Origin: Trissonchulus latispiculum
Lineage: Eukaryota; Nematoda; Enoplea; Enoplida; Ironidae
Length of the DNA stretch: 64,000 bases
Assembly: GCA_030248195.1 (NCBI GenBank)
Contig: JASAND010000871.1
Location: forward strand, 1-64,000
Reading direction: 5' to 3'
The notes under the pieces are model-generated. The model saw only the letters and a list, made by a program, of their open reading frames with translations, was not told where the DNA came from and made no database searches. The translations under genes and the position numbers were made by a program. Each line of letters opens with the position of its first letter. Positions within the stretch are counted from its first letter, which is position 1. This document shows, in pieces, positions 47,936-58,709 of this stretch.

Positions 47936-49352
47936 AATATGTGTGCAAAATTTGAGGCCTTTTGACCGCCGCAGTAAAAAGTAAGTAATATAACATTCGT
48001 TCAGTTTTTGCTGTCAGAGACGCAAAATTGGCTTCCCCCCCAGAAATGGCAAAATTGTACTCAATCGATAGGTCGCATCATTATAAACAGCTTTTCTATT
48101 GCATCAAGTCACGATACTGCTTCTACCATGAGATAAATTCCATCAAAACTTTGCCGCGTGCTGATTTTGAGCAGTTTTTCACTGTTAGCCACAAACTAAA
48201 GCAGTCATCAAAAACCAATTGCAAAGCCTAAACCCGGCAAACGTGGCACTTTAACCATATATCCTGGTTATATTCTGTAAAACGTTTACAAGATTTGGAG
48301 TACTTTGGAGATTAGGCTCGAAACGGCGACAGGTCGCCTTTTAAAATTTACAATTTTCAAGTTTTGCGGCTGCGGTGCTCCCGAAAGAGAATCTACAGTG
48401 AGCTGCCATTTGGTGTCTGAATTACCGAATAGTTTTAGGTCTGTAGCTTTCCCGAACAAAATTCAAAGATTTCGAAATACGAAGCAAAAAAATTTAAAAA
48501 AATGAACCAAAATTTTCAATTTGGGGCCCTCTACAGCTCGGATGTCACGGCACATATCAATGCCTTATATAAACTCTTTATAACTATGATATATTACCTA
48601 CTTGCGTGCAAAAAACTTCAGCTCTCCGAAGAAGTCGTGCCAAAACCTGGGTATACTCCCTTTATCCTTAGGGACCTAACAACAGAGTTTTCCAGGGTCG
48701 TTTAGAAGGCTTCCGGTCGGCCCGATGAAGCTGATGAGCTCGGTCAACTACAATGCCGGGCCCGCTCACCGGGCCCGTAAAGATTGAAGTCTTTCAATCG
48801 TTTAAAAGGAAATATTGGATTCTGACGTCAATTGTTATTAAAGTACTATTTAGCTACTGTGTTTAGTTTAGTTTCTAACAATTTATAAGCACCTATTCGG
48901 TTATCTATATGACAATTTATTTCATATCTAAGAATATCGAATCAACTTGGTTAACAACGGTAATCTCGGGTCATAATAATTCCTGTTAGTCCGGAGTCTA
49001 CATTCAGCGGTGAGTTGATGGGCCAGACGAAGAACTGACGGATGGACGAACTTATCAACTTAACCACAACCATCTTTTCAAAAGCGCTTATGGTAAATTT
49101 TGAAGGAGATTAAATCCTCCATAGCAGTAAGTACTCAATAGAGTGTTGTCAGTAATAATTGTTGTCAGATAAATCAAGTAATCAGTTGTGTTGTCAAGAG
49201 GCCAACTCCTGTTTTGTGCGAATCTGCTGTAGCTATCTTCATTGCCGCATTCAGTGCAATTTGTAATGCTTTCTTCAATCAAAGTTGTGCTATCAGCCTA
49301 CAGGGATCCTGAAAATTTGGAGCCGCCACGAAAGAATAGGATGATGATTATA
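47936..49352. other. Intergenic, nothing recognised
   Basis: No supported gene. A GC-richer stretch near 48710-48780 (GGTCGGCCCGATG, CCGGGCCCG) has a short CGGGCCC...ACCGGGCCCG inverted motif. Confidence 0.45.
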
Positions 49353-49361
49353 GATAGTATC

Positions 49362-49843
49362 AAGAGTACATAATAACTAAGGGTGTGACAAGCGCCACAC
49401 TCTTAGTTATTAAGGCCGGGGACATCGTCTGCACGATAACAGCTGACCCCCTATGCAAATTAGAGCCCAGTGACCCCTCCCACAAATGAGTACCTAGTAC
49501 ACATTTGTGTATACTCACTCGTTTGAATGTTTATGTGTTGAAGCCAATAACGTTCTATCAGCAACTGGATGCTCACTCGCTTGTATGTTTATGTGTTGAA
49601 ACTCGAAAGTGACCTGTTGCTGATGGGACGTTATTGGCTTCAACACATAATCATACATGAGTATACACAAATCATACATGAGTATACACAGTATACAATC
49701 ATGAGTAATACAAATGTGTACCAGGTACTCATTTGTGGGAGGGGTCAATGGGGTCTAATTTGTGTAGGGGGTCAGTCCCATGTCCCCAGCCTTAATAACT
49801 AAGAGTGTGACGCTTGTCACACTCTCAGTTATTATGTACTCGT
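49362..49843. mobile_element. Mutator-like foldback, copy c, complete
   Basis: A 482-bp palindrome between GATAGTATC (49353-49361) and GATAGTATT (49844-49852), an 8/9 duplication. Outer hairpins read AATAACTAAGGGTGTGAC / GCCACACTCTTAGTTATT. Next come CCGGGGACAT, GCTGACCCCC and CCCACAAATGAGTACC, mirrored on the right. The centre is another long inverted repeat (TGTTGAAGCCAATAACGTTC) with a two-copy CATACATGAGTATACACAAA direct repeat. Confidence 0.88.
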
Positions 49844-50014
49844 GATAGTATTGAAGTTAATGCTGAAAGCTGTTCAGATACTTAGTCGACTGCATAAACG
49901 CTTTCAATACAACTAAGTTTGCTAAGGACGAAATGGTTAGAATAAAACATTCTTTCGTCTCAGGCTTCCACTTATGTAAAAGGCTTTGGAACACACTAAA
50001 ACAATCAAGGTGCC

Positions 50015-50385
50015 TTCATAGTCGCGAACGCAGGTGTACGCGCGTCGACGCGCGTCTACGCGCGTCTACAAACGTCAATATTATTTTGCGCGCATCAACG
50101 CGCGTCGACGTGCGTCGATGCGCGTAAACTGGCATGCTACAAATGGGCGCGTTGACGCGCGTCGAAGCACGTCTACGCGCGTCGGCGCGCGTCGACGCTT
50201 CCAGTGCTAGCATATCACCAGGACGTGATGTCACGTTTGGAGGCGTCGACGCGCGTCTACGCGCGTCGACGTCCGTCAACGCGCGTCGACGCCTCCAAAT
50301 GTGACATGGCAGTGTAGCGCGTCGACGCGCGTCGACGCACGTCTACGCGCGTAGACGCGCGCCTAGAGGCGACAGGGACTATGAA
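50015..50385. mobile_element. CpG-dense foldback element, ends TTCATAGTC
   Basis: Termini TTCATAGTCGCG and, in complement, TTCATAGTCCCTGTCGCC enclose ~370 bp made mostly of GCGCGTCGACGCGCGTCTAC-type repeats in both orientations. An internal pair GTCACGTTTGGAGGCGTCGA / TCGACGCCTCCAAATGTGAC is inverted. This is a sharp CpG-rich island in AT-rich DNA. Arg/Ala-rich frames are artefacts. Target duplication not resolved. Confidence 0.8.
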
Positions 50386-51965
50386 ATCACCATTATTCGC
50401 CTAGTTGCTTTCGTCAAGTAAAGCCTGCTCTTATTTACGTTTTGCTTACTTCTTAAAGTTTATTAGCGATTAGATCGGACACTTGCTAAATAGATATTGT
50501 ACCACTGCTAACAGAGAGCTATGACAGATAATTTGTTAATAATTTATTTGTTTCCAGTCGAAACTACATACACTCGTTTGGAGCGAACAGTGCCGACAAG
50601 GTTAAAGCTGTAGAAGAAATCTCGAGAAAATCAGGAAACCTACGACAGTTCAGAACGCGTTGACGTGGCGAATGCATCGAAAGGAATGTTTCTGGCATTT
50701 TGGGACCATGTTCTTAGTATTTACTGGAACAAAGTAGCAGGATCCTCCGATAATGACACTGAAGGAACGAGTCTGCCAGCTGATTTTGGAATTTTTATCT
50801 TCGTATGCTTTTATTTATATCTGTGAACTTTTCATAAACTGTGGTTACTGTAAGCCCAGAAATTACACCGAAATCTACACCCGATGACCATATGTGATTG
50901 TGATCACGCCGTCACGAGCGTACATATAAAAACCTTTTCGAAGCTAATACCGCTGTTGAGAATCAATTAAAAGCAAGTGTTGCAACTTAACATTCAATAA
51001 CAAACACTAAACAATTTGTTACTGCTGTGTGTGCAGTCTCCAGTTTTGTTAGCTATTGTGATCAGCTTAGGTCTGATCCACAGTTCAGTTGCTGTTCGAT
51101 TTTGCTACGAATTGGTCGGGTATTTGTTTATTTAAGCCATTAAAATCATTGTTGCGCCACCATGCCTTTTAGCTGGTTATTCCGTGGAGATCCAGTGATC
51201 CTGCAGTAGAGGTAACTTGTAGAGTCTACGTAGGTAGAATTTAGTTAATGTATTGGAATATGCCCGCTCTAGTAACTTGTAATCGCTTAGCCTCTAGATT
51301 CCTACTTAGGTCCAGACAGCTGAGTAAGAAATTTAACACCGCCAAAGTTACACCTTTAAGAATCAAACAAATCAATCTCAATCTTCCGTTTCAGTCATGT
51401 TTCACTAAGCATTGAAGTCGCGGGAATAGTTCCTCCCGTTGAAGCAGTGTATGTTGCAACGAGAATGATAAAGTTGTTAAGGGGTAGCACTCATGCCATT
51501 AAAGCTGAGAGTTTGGCTTTTTACAATCAATACACTGCCGCCTGACAACATTAACAAGATATTCGAGGTCCTGCAAAGAAACCTGTGCGATACAACGTGT
51601 CAAGATAGGCTTAGGTACACAAATTTGTTCTGAAATTTAGGTAAATGATTAGGATTCCCTTTTAACTACCCATATTTATTTAAACATAAATATCAATTAT
51701 CATGCAACGAGTTTAGTAGAGTTTGACTTGCGACGTTTTCAGAAGAATTTAGAGTGAATGAAAATATAATATAGTCTTTATGTGTTGTGCTTTGCAGATC
51801 AGAGCGTGAATAAAATCGGTGACTGTGAAATTTGTTTCAACTGTGATCCCTGACTCCTAGAGTCATGTATTCTACATCGCTAGTTCATTTCAGAAACCGA
51901 CTGCGCTACTGTTTAACCAGTTTACTTTATTCAATATCTTGACATTGGGAAGGTTTAGTGTAACT
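50386..51965. other. Intergenic; possible promoter
   Basis: TATAAAAA at 50925-50932 is followed within ~50 bases by AATTAAAAGC and then a CAACAT/AACAAAC stretch, which could be a decayed LTR promoter. No coding part or matching second LTR was found. Confidence 0.3.
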
Positions 51966-51997
51966 AAGAGTACATAATGACTAAGAGTGTGACAAGC

Positions 51998-53134
51998 CTT
52001 ACTGTTATGAATAGGAGTTTAAAAAAGATGTGTTTTAGGGGGTTTCTAATCCAGTTAGTGCGTTAATCGTATGTAAGTAAATAGTACGCTGAAGACTTAG
52101 TTTTCTCTGATTTATGTAACAGAGAAATACTTCAATGGCGCCGAGAACATTGGAACCCTTCGCTCCTTCGAGTGAATCGTGGGAAAACTTTACAGATGTT
52201 TTTGAAATGACAACAACAACTAGCTCGAACACAATCCAGGTTCTTCGCAGCTTGATTGCTCAACGTGGAATTACGAGGGTTCTGGTGAGCGACAACGGTC
52301 CGGAATTCTCATCCTTTGAATTCAAGGAATTCTGCACGTTCAATGGTATGACTGACCTTTTTAGCCCTCCATATCATCCTTCATCTAATGGAGAAGTGGA
52401 GCGGTTTGTTCAGACTTTTAAAAGTTCTTTGCGGTGCGCAGCTCAAGAATCAAGAATGTCCTTACCCCAAAAGGTCGCTCGTTTCCTGATGTACTACAAA
52501 ACAACTCCGCATTCCGTCACTGGAGAAACACCTGCTATCCGAATGTTTGGGCGGCAGTTGCGCACAAGGCTTTCTATAACCCCATCAGCTAAAGCCGAGA
52601 ATGCCAGAGCGGGGAAGTTTGCCCCGTCTGAAGCTGTTTGGGTTAGATCCTGTCTGGGAAGAGATAAATGGTTGCCAGGGAAAATTGCTGGAACTAAGGT
52701 ATCGTTTTTATTTTCCATCAAATTGAACGATGGCAGAATTTGGGTACGTCATAAAGACCAGGGCGCCGCCGTTCTGATTTCGATGCGAAGGTGGAACCCG
52801 AGGAGGACAGTTTTTTGGTACTCGGAGATGGGCATTTACCCGAAGTTCGTGTTCCTGGGGCTCCAGCTTATCAACCCGCACTTGACCATGAAGTAGATCC
52901 GGTCGAACGTCCTATTCGGCCAGTTCGTCAGTGACAACCGCCGCTGCGCTACAATCCTGCAACCCGATCCTATGAGCGCCGAGCCTATATATAGACTAAG
53001 AATTCAGGGGGAGATGGGAGTTTAGAAAAGATGTGTTTTTAGAGGGTTTCTAATCCAGTTAGTGCGTTAATCGTATGCAAGTAAATAGTACGCTGAAGAC
53101 TTAGTTTTCTCTGATTTATGTAACAGACACTTAC
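51998..53134 (+). mobile_element. Deleted Ty3/Gypsy element (LTR to LTR, 1127 bp)
   Basis: The 5' LTR 52003-52125 (123 bp) and 3' LTR 53015-53129 (115 bp) differ by one 9-bp deletion, one single-base insertion and about four substitutions. They are flanked by the exact 5-bp duplication CTTAC (51998-52002, 53130-53134). A primer-binding site starting TGGCGCCGAGAAC lies at 52136 and a polypurine tract AGGGGGAGA just before the 3' LTR. Nearly all of gag, protease, RT and RNase H is deleted. The few LTR differences indicate recent insertion; the LTRs are unusually short. Confidence 0.92.
52135..52896 (+). pseudogene. Gag N-terminus fused in frame to Gypsy integrase half
   Basis: This 253-codon frame starts at an ATG overlapping the primer-binding site. 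Residues 1-25 (PFAPSSESWENFTDVFEM) look like the start of a Gypsy gag. At about residue 26 it passes straight into integrase (TTTTSSNTIQVLRSLIAQRG). The core keeps VSDNGPEF and, 35 residues after that Asp, the Glu of NGEVERF, that is D and E of the D,D35E triad; the first Asp and zinc-binding domain lie in the deletion. The C-part keeps the KWLPGKI...WVRHKDQ module. After the stop, the pol C-terminus (PPLRYNPATRSYERRAY) continues in another frame up to about 52990. It cannot catalyse integration. Confidence 0.85.
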
Positions 53135-53412
53135 GCTCTCAGTTATTAGCCTTGCGATATGATCTGCACGATAACGGCTGACCCACCCAAATTAGACCCA
53201 TCACTTCAAAATAATTTTTTATTTATGTTTGTGTTCTAAAGCTCGCAAAAGACGCACATTGAAGCAACTGACTAATTGCGTTCTGAGCTTTAGAACGTAG
53301 GCATAGGGTGCAAATTTTGTTGAAGTGATGGGTCCAATTTATGGAGGGTCAGCCGTTATCGTGCAGATTATGTGGCCCGCCTAATAACTAAGAGCGTGAC
53401 ACTTATCGCACC

Positions 53413-53789
53413 AAGAGTACATAATATATAGAGTGTGACAGCTGGCAGGTTCTCTGTTATCAGCTGCAGGTACATGCTCTGCACACTAACGGCTGACCCC
53501 CTCCCCACAAACGTGTACCTGATGACCCCCACAAATCAGTACCCTGCACACGTTTCTGTATGCTCACTGGCCGTATCTTTACGTGTTAAGGCTCGAAAAC
53601 ACAACGCCTGCGTGCGTCTAATTTGAGTCTACTTTGAGCTTTAGAACGCTAAGATAGCGTGCGAATTCATTTGAAGTGAGCATACACCTTTGTAGGGGAG
53701 GGGGTCAGCCGTTAGCGAACAGAGCATGTACCTGCAGCTGATAACAAAGAGCTTGCCTGCTGTCACACTCTTATCTATTAAGTACTCTT
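53413..53789. mobile_element. Mutator-like foldback, copy e
   Basis: Ends AAGAGTACATAATATATAG and TAAGTACTCTT. The nested hairpin reads ATAGAGTGTGACAGCTGGCA with a decayed partner. Then CTGCAGGTACATGCTCTGCA, CTAACGGCTGACCCCC and GTGTACC are mirrored on the right. The left end abuts truncated copy d. The 9-bp flanks (TATCGCACC and GGCATAACC) do not match, so it may have arrived by recombination. Confidence 0.8.
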
Positions 53790-54835
53790 GGCATAACCAA
53801 AAACGAAAAATAATACAGAAAATCCCATTCGTTTTGGTGCAATTGCATTGTATGTAATTTTGGAAATTCTAGAAATAAGGCAAGAATCTAAACGGTACCT
53901 TTGTCTTCAATGGTTGAAGGAAGGAACTGACAACAAATTCGTCCACATTACCGAAAACTTGCCCTGCAACTGGGAGCATCAGAAGGATTTTCTCTCATGG
54001 CTGCGAAGGAGATTTTAACGGAATACTACCTGTCCAGCATTTCATGATCTGTAATACTGCCGACTGATTGATTGCAAGCCCGAGAATTTAGACCGATAGC
54101 AATAGCTGCTGAAGCTCAGCAAAACCTTGAAAGATTACACTCAGAAATGAAGTGGGTCTCTCATGTTTCTACTTATTCTCCTTCTACTTGGAACCTATAA
54201 ATTTAACCCACTCTGTGTAACTTGTACGTTTCACGGACTTTTCCATCTTCGTTTTTGGCATCTCGCTATTTTTCTTTCTTTCACGAGACCCCCTGACTAA
54301 ATTTTCAAAGTTGACCAGCTGGTAATGAACATCTAAAGCAAAGAGCCCCGAAATGTTCACGTTTGGTGGCGGTGCTTGTTAACATGCTAACGTAAATAGC
54401 TGAATAGCAATAAATTTTTCTGCTTCAGCTAAATTTGGACTTTCTTTTCAAGGCTACTGATCCCTGAATATTTAGTAAGTGGTGTTTGTCTTTACGACAT
54501 ACTTCTTGTCTTTTGACATAAGTTATTTTTTTACAACTGGTCAATGCTCATGGGACGCTGTGCAGTTAGCCTTAAATTGTTTAAAAGGTTATTGGGGGCA
54601 CTGCAAATCAGTACTTTTAGCCACCTTCGAATATTTGCCGGTCGGCCATAAATTGTAAATGGATACACCGTGCACACATTACCCACCCCAATCAATTACA
54701 AAAATACAGTCTCTTAACTTTATACATTTGAAATTGCGAGAGAAAATTTTAATCTTTTTCAATACAGGCATATAAATTAGGGCAATTTCTTAAATAAATT
54801 ATATATTACATAAATTATATCAAATTAGGCCCCGT
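53790..54835. other. Intergenic, nothing recognised
   Basis: No supported gene or repeat boundary. Confidence 0.5.
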
Positions 54836-55000
54836 TCACGATGGGGTGCTCTGTGCTCAGTGCTTCTGTGCTTTGTGCTTTCTCGGGTCATAACGGTGGA
54901 AAAAGCATAAGCGCAAGCACAGTGCTTTGTGTTTTTCCCGTTCCTGATAGCTTACTGTGCTTTTGTGCTTTATGCTTCTGTGCTCTTGGTGTGCTTTGGG
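54829..55000. repeat. GTGCT(T/C)-type degenerate array
   Basis: It begins AGGCCCCGTTCACGATGGGG and continues with about 15 GTGCTT / GTGCTC units in two groups (54847-54885, 54923-54995), split by a CGGGTCATAACGG spacer. The start resembles a transposon terminus followed by a subterminal array, but no inverted partner was found. Confidence 0.55.
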
Positions 55001-56015
55001 AATGTTTGACAATGTCCTAAAACCAAGACAGAACATCATTACAGGAGCACTCACTGCAGTATTCCCAATTTGAACTAAAACTAATTCTAATTCAGCGAAA
55101 TAGTATAAAAGTTAAGAATTTAATTTTTGGGAGCATATTTACATATTCCATTATCATGAATTAGCTACCATAAATAAATAAGTTTTCATGCAAAAAATTT
55201 AAAGCTTTAATTAATTAAGTTATTTTTTAATAATAATTATTATTATATTATATCATTAATGATTGTATTATTAAAATTGTATTGCATTATTAAATTATAA
55301 TTGAATTTTTATTTTTTAGTTCGGGCTCATTTACCGTGTAGGCCCTGTTCAAGGCCTGTATGGTGTTACTCTCCGCAGTCCCTTATAAAAGTCCGGACAA
55401 GAAGCGGAGTAGCGACGATCAGGGACAAAAAACTGTGCTTTCCTGCTGGGGGCTTCTATGTTTGGTGGATCGTAACATTTGTAGCAGATTAATACTGCAA
55501 GGTACTGGTAATGGACAAGAATTGTAGAGATCACTTTAGGAAAAGACATCTTCATTATCATCAAATTTTACTGCCCTCTTCTATACAGCTGAATTTAATT
55601 GTTTTTCCTGCTACGCCCATTAATGCGCTATCTTTATAATGGTTTTGGTATGGCCAGGCCAGCTAAAATTTGATATCGACGAACGGCCAGTTGTATGGAT
55701 ACACATGCCAAGATAATGATTTTGTGCTCGCAGCAAAGACTATGTTTACGGTAAATATGGTCACCGCTGGCTCATTTTGCACAAAGCTCTGGCTTGTTTC
55801 CAGGAAGTGTTTCCACGAGGCATCGCTATTATATTGTGTGACTTTAACTTTAAATCTATGTGTGAAGATTGATTCATGAGGGAAATTCCCTACAGCTGAC
55901 GTGAGATGACTGCGGGTACATTGCAGGCAACTGCTAACGTATGCGGTTACATTTATGGCAAAGACCCGAAAGTGCTATAGAATCCTGACCTGCGTATTTT
56001 CCGGTTTTTTTCCGA
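55001..56015. other. Intergenic, nothing recognised
   Basis: Very AT-rich at about 55220-55320 (TAATAATTATTATTA runs). No gene seen. Confidence 0.5.
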
Positions 56016-56100
56016 AACAGACACAAAAGTCACGCACGTAGTGCTTGCGTTTCGAAGCTTTAGCACATATAGAGCGAGTGAGCGCCCCCCAAACACAAAG
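56016..56100. mobile_element. Fragment of Mutator-like foldback
   Basis: CGAAACAGACACAAAAG, CACGTAGTGCTTG and AGAGCGAGTGAGCG match the centre of copy f at 57430-57525. No ends. Confidence 0.7.
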
Positions 56101-56205
56101 CTTGCGTAGTGGAGAAGGAATTACTAGGAAAGCAGTTTATTCAAAAACAGATTAAGAGTTCAGTAGTCTGCATTTAATGGGCACAATGAAATCAAAACTA
56201 CATCA

Positions 56206-56739
56206 GGGGCCGGTCCTATCAATGCTGTTAACCCGGGTTAACTCACTAACCCGGGTTAAAATTGGGTTACTAACCCGAACCCCGTCCAATCAAAACTTGG
56301 CTTAACCCGGGTTTGCTTAACCCGGGTTTCATATCGGGGTTAACAGGCTATTTTGGGGTTAGTGCTAATCCAATCCAATCCAGTCATCAAGCCCGGGTTC
56401 AGAAATCAAGTAGGCCAAAACTTAACCCTCCTCACCTAGGAGGGTTAAGTCCTTAGCCCGGGTTAGCGTAGGCAATTTAATACTATTTAATAACGTAATT
56501 TAATACTTCAAGCAGCCTGCAACTGAAAATGGGTTAACCCCATTTTGCTCACTTGAAGCAGCCTTCGCCTGAAAACGGGTTAACCCCGTATAAACCCGGG
56601 TTAGCGTAACCCAATCCCAAAAATGTTTGATTGCACTGGGTTAACCCCGGGGTTAACCTAACCCAGAAATTTTGAGGTTAACCCCAAAATGATGCCTAAC
56701 CCGGCTTAAGCGTAACCCTGTTTTGATAGGACTGGTCCC
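56206..56739. mobile_element. 534-bp MITE rich in TTAACCCGGGTTAA
   Basis: Ends GGGGCCGGTCCTATCAA and, in complement, GGGACCAGTCCTATCAA form a ~17-bp imperfect inverted repeat. The interior is packed with AACCCGGGTT, GGGTTAACCCC and related palindromes in both orientations, some 20 copies. No target duplication can be fixed and no coding sequence is present. Confidence 0.8.
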
Positions 56740-57291
56740 AGTATTAGCTTCAGTTTATAATCCTTCTTGATCACAGGACCAAATACTGTCGCAATTGATG
56801 CGTGATAATCCATTAGATATTAAGTTTCATTAAATAATAAGCATAATATGACGTTCTTTTTCAGTATAACTGTTTCGAACTTATAATTAAACTCAAAACA
56901 AAAAGCAATCGTCTAAGATATATAAAAGTAAAAATTATTATTTTAAACCATAGGTATATAAAGCATCGGAAAAGATAACTAACACTAACTAACTAACTAA
57001 CACTAAATAAGAAACAATAAACTAACATAAAACAGAAAACAAATAAACAATCTATGTTAGTATGTTCTTGCGACCTCTACCAGACTTGATTCTCATACAG
57101 GCGGCTCTTCAGTGGAGGAGTAAGGAATTAAGCATTTAAGTCTAGTTACCCATATAAACAGTTTTTGAAAAATAGTTTCGCCGCCGGTCGCCTCAAGTAC
57201 TGATAGTTAAACTGGCATCATACAGTTATATAAATTTTCAAACTTTGTTATCCATAATAAAACAAAATGTTAAATTTTGATGCATAACGAC
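56740..57291. other. Intergenic, nothing recognised
   Basis: AT-rich, with an AACTAAC-type short repeat at about 56975-57030. Confidence 0.5.
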
Positions 57292-57597
57292 AAGGGTACA
57301 TAATGACAAGAGTATTATGCCACTAGGCAAGCTCTATGTTATCAGAACAAAAACTATGCGCCAACAGCCCACCCCCTCCCCCCGCAAATTAGACCCATCA
57401 CTTCAAAGAATTTAATGCGCTATGTTTATATTCTAAAGCTCGAAACAGACACAAAGACACACGCGCACGTAGTGCTTGTGTTTTCGAGCTTAAGCACATA
57501 AACATAGAGCGAGTGAGCGTACCCCCGTTTCGACTACGTACTGATTTGCGGGGGGTCACTAGGGTCCGGCTATTCGTGCACTCAGTTATTTGTACTA
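57292..57597. mobile_element. Mutator-like foldback, copy f (degraded)
   Basis: The left end AAGGGTACATAATGACAAGAG leads into CAACAGCCCACCCCC, AAATTAGACCCATCACTTC and an inverted centre (TTCTAAAGCTCG ... CGAGCTTAAGC). The right side (GGGGGGTCACTAGGGTCC ... CAGTTATTTGTACT) is decayed. No duplication found. Confidence 0.7.
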
Positions 57598-58573
57598 ACA
57601 TCGTGTGGGGAAACTCCGAGTGCGTGGCACGAGTGCGCGAAGCGCACGAGGGTTTCCCGTGCGATGCGAAGGTTAATCGAGGTGCAGGTTATCTGGGTGC
57701 ACGGATTACCATGTTACAAAGTACTTGTATAACGAATCCAACCAAAAATTCCTCGGGAATATCTTTCGCGCGCTACAAGCGCTCTAAGTAATCTCTTGAA
57801 ATTTTTTGAAAACTGTGTCTTTTTATCCGCTACTTAAGCCTAAAATAAACACCCACAAATCATGCCATATGCAACTACACAAATCAGTTCATCTATGCGT
57901 AGAATAGCTTTAACCAAAGCTAGTAGAAGGCAACGACATGATATGAATCAGAATATAACCGATGAAAGAACACAAAATGGACAGATTCGCCGATGTGGAC
58001 GACGAACAACTGTCGCAAATGGCGAAAAAAGCAAGGTGCCAAGGAGAAGAATAATACCACATGGGTTGCAAAGTGTTTTTACAGTTTTCCAAATACTGGA
58101 CTTAAAACATGGAACATCAGTCCCAGACCTCACAGAAATGACCGTGGTTTAACACATTCTTTTACAGCGCCAGTCAAGTCATAGGTAAGATGCAAACTAC
58201 ATTGCTTTAAAGATCAAAACCAAAACGCAGCCACTACAGACCAAACCCAGAGAAACAAAACACAAAACCAGGTTCTCATACACCCAGAAAAAATTAAAAA
58301 ACAACACCAAATCAACAGCGGAAGTTTTAATTGCTTTAGGTAAAGAATATAAACCGAATACGCTGTACTACATTGCCTGCGGATTGCTACGGCACTAAAG
58401 AGATAAGGGGGGAAAGACTGACCTATTCGGTGGTGGAATATTGAACACTTGAACTGTCATCATCAACGTGAACAAAACGTGACCACGGAATAAAGCGACA
58501 ACAACATAAAACAAACAGATGCAGTATTATTTTTGTACGCCATAAATCTTCTATGTAAGATTCGATCCTACAA
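57598..58573. other. Intergenic; short hairpin, one unrecognised frame
   Basis: 57606-57655 has a GGGAAACTC ... GAGGGTTTCCC hairpin with GTGCG/CGCAC inside. A basic 97-codon frame at 57862-58152 is not recognised. Confidence 0.35.
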
Positions 58574-58709
58574 ATGGCTGAGCTCAATCTTGTTGTCTGG
58601 GCTAGCGTGCGTACAAATTATTTGTAGCACGGCTGGAAACACTGCAGCGTGCTACAACAGATTTGTACGCACGCTAGCCCAGACAGCAGCAATGTGCTCA
58701 GCCATTGGT
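58574..58709. repeat. 136-bp hairpin, ~57-bp arms
   Basis: TGGCTGAGCTCAAT...GGGCTAGCGTGCGTACAAAT...TGTAGCACG and its near-perfect complement surround a ~22-base loop. It may be a tiny hairpin MITE or a source of small RNA. Confidence 0.8.

Larger units (their letters stand above)
51966..53411. mobile_element. Mutator-like foldback, copy d, carrying an LTR element
   Basis: The left end AAGAGTACATAATGACTAAG breaks at the loop of its nested hairpin (51998-52002, CTTAC) and resumes at 53130. The right arm includes TGATCTGCACGATAACGGCT and, mirrored, AGCCGTTATCGTGCAG, AATTAGACCCATCACTTC / GAAGTGATGGGTCCAATT and TCTAAAGCTCGC / GAGCTTTAGAACG. The last ~25 bases of the right end are missing where copy e begins. 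Confidence 0.8.

Noticed and set aside
50016..50279. Arg/Ala-rich frame MTDVDARRRASTP-type
   Set aside because: Translation of the GTCGACGCGC repeats in a foldback element.
50386..51965. Full LTR around the TATAAAAA box at 50925
   Set aside because: No matching second LTR, primer site or coding part could be found.
53413..53789. 9-bp target duplication for foldback copy e
   Set aside because: The flanks TATCGCACC and GGCATAACC share only the last bases; no duplication can be claimed.
56206..56739. Telomere-like repeats (TTAACCC)
   Set aside because: Motif occurs as CCCGGG palindromes in both orientations inside a bounded element, not as a one-way TTAGGG-type array.
57862..58152. Basic 97-codon frame
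   Set aside because: Unrecognised, overlapped by frames on the other strand, and without supporting signals.
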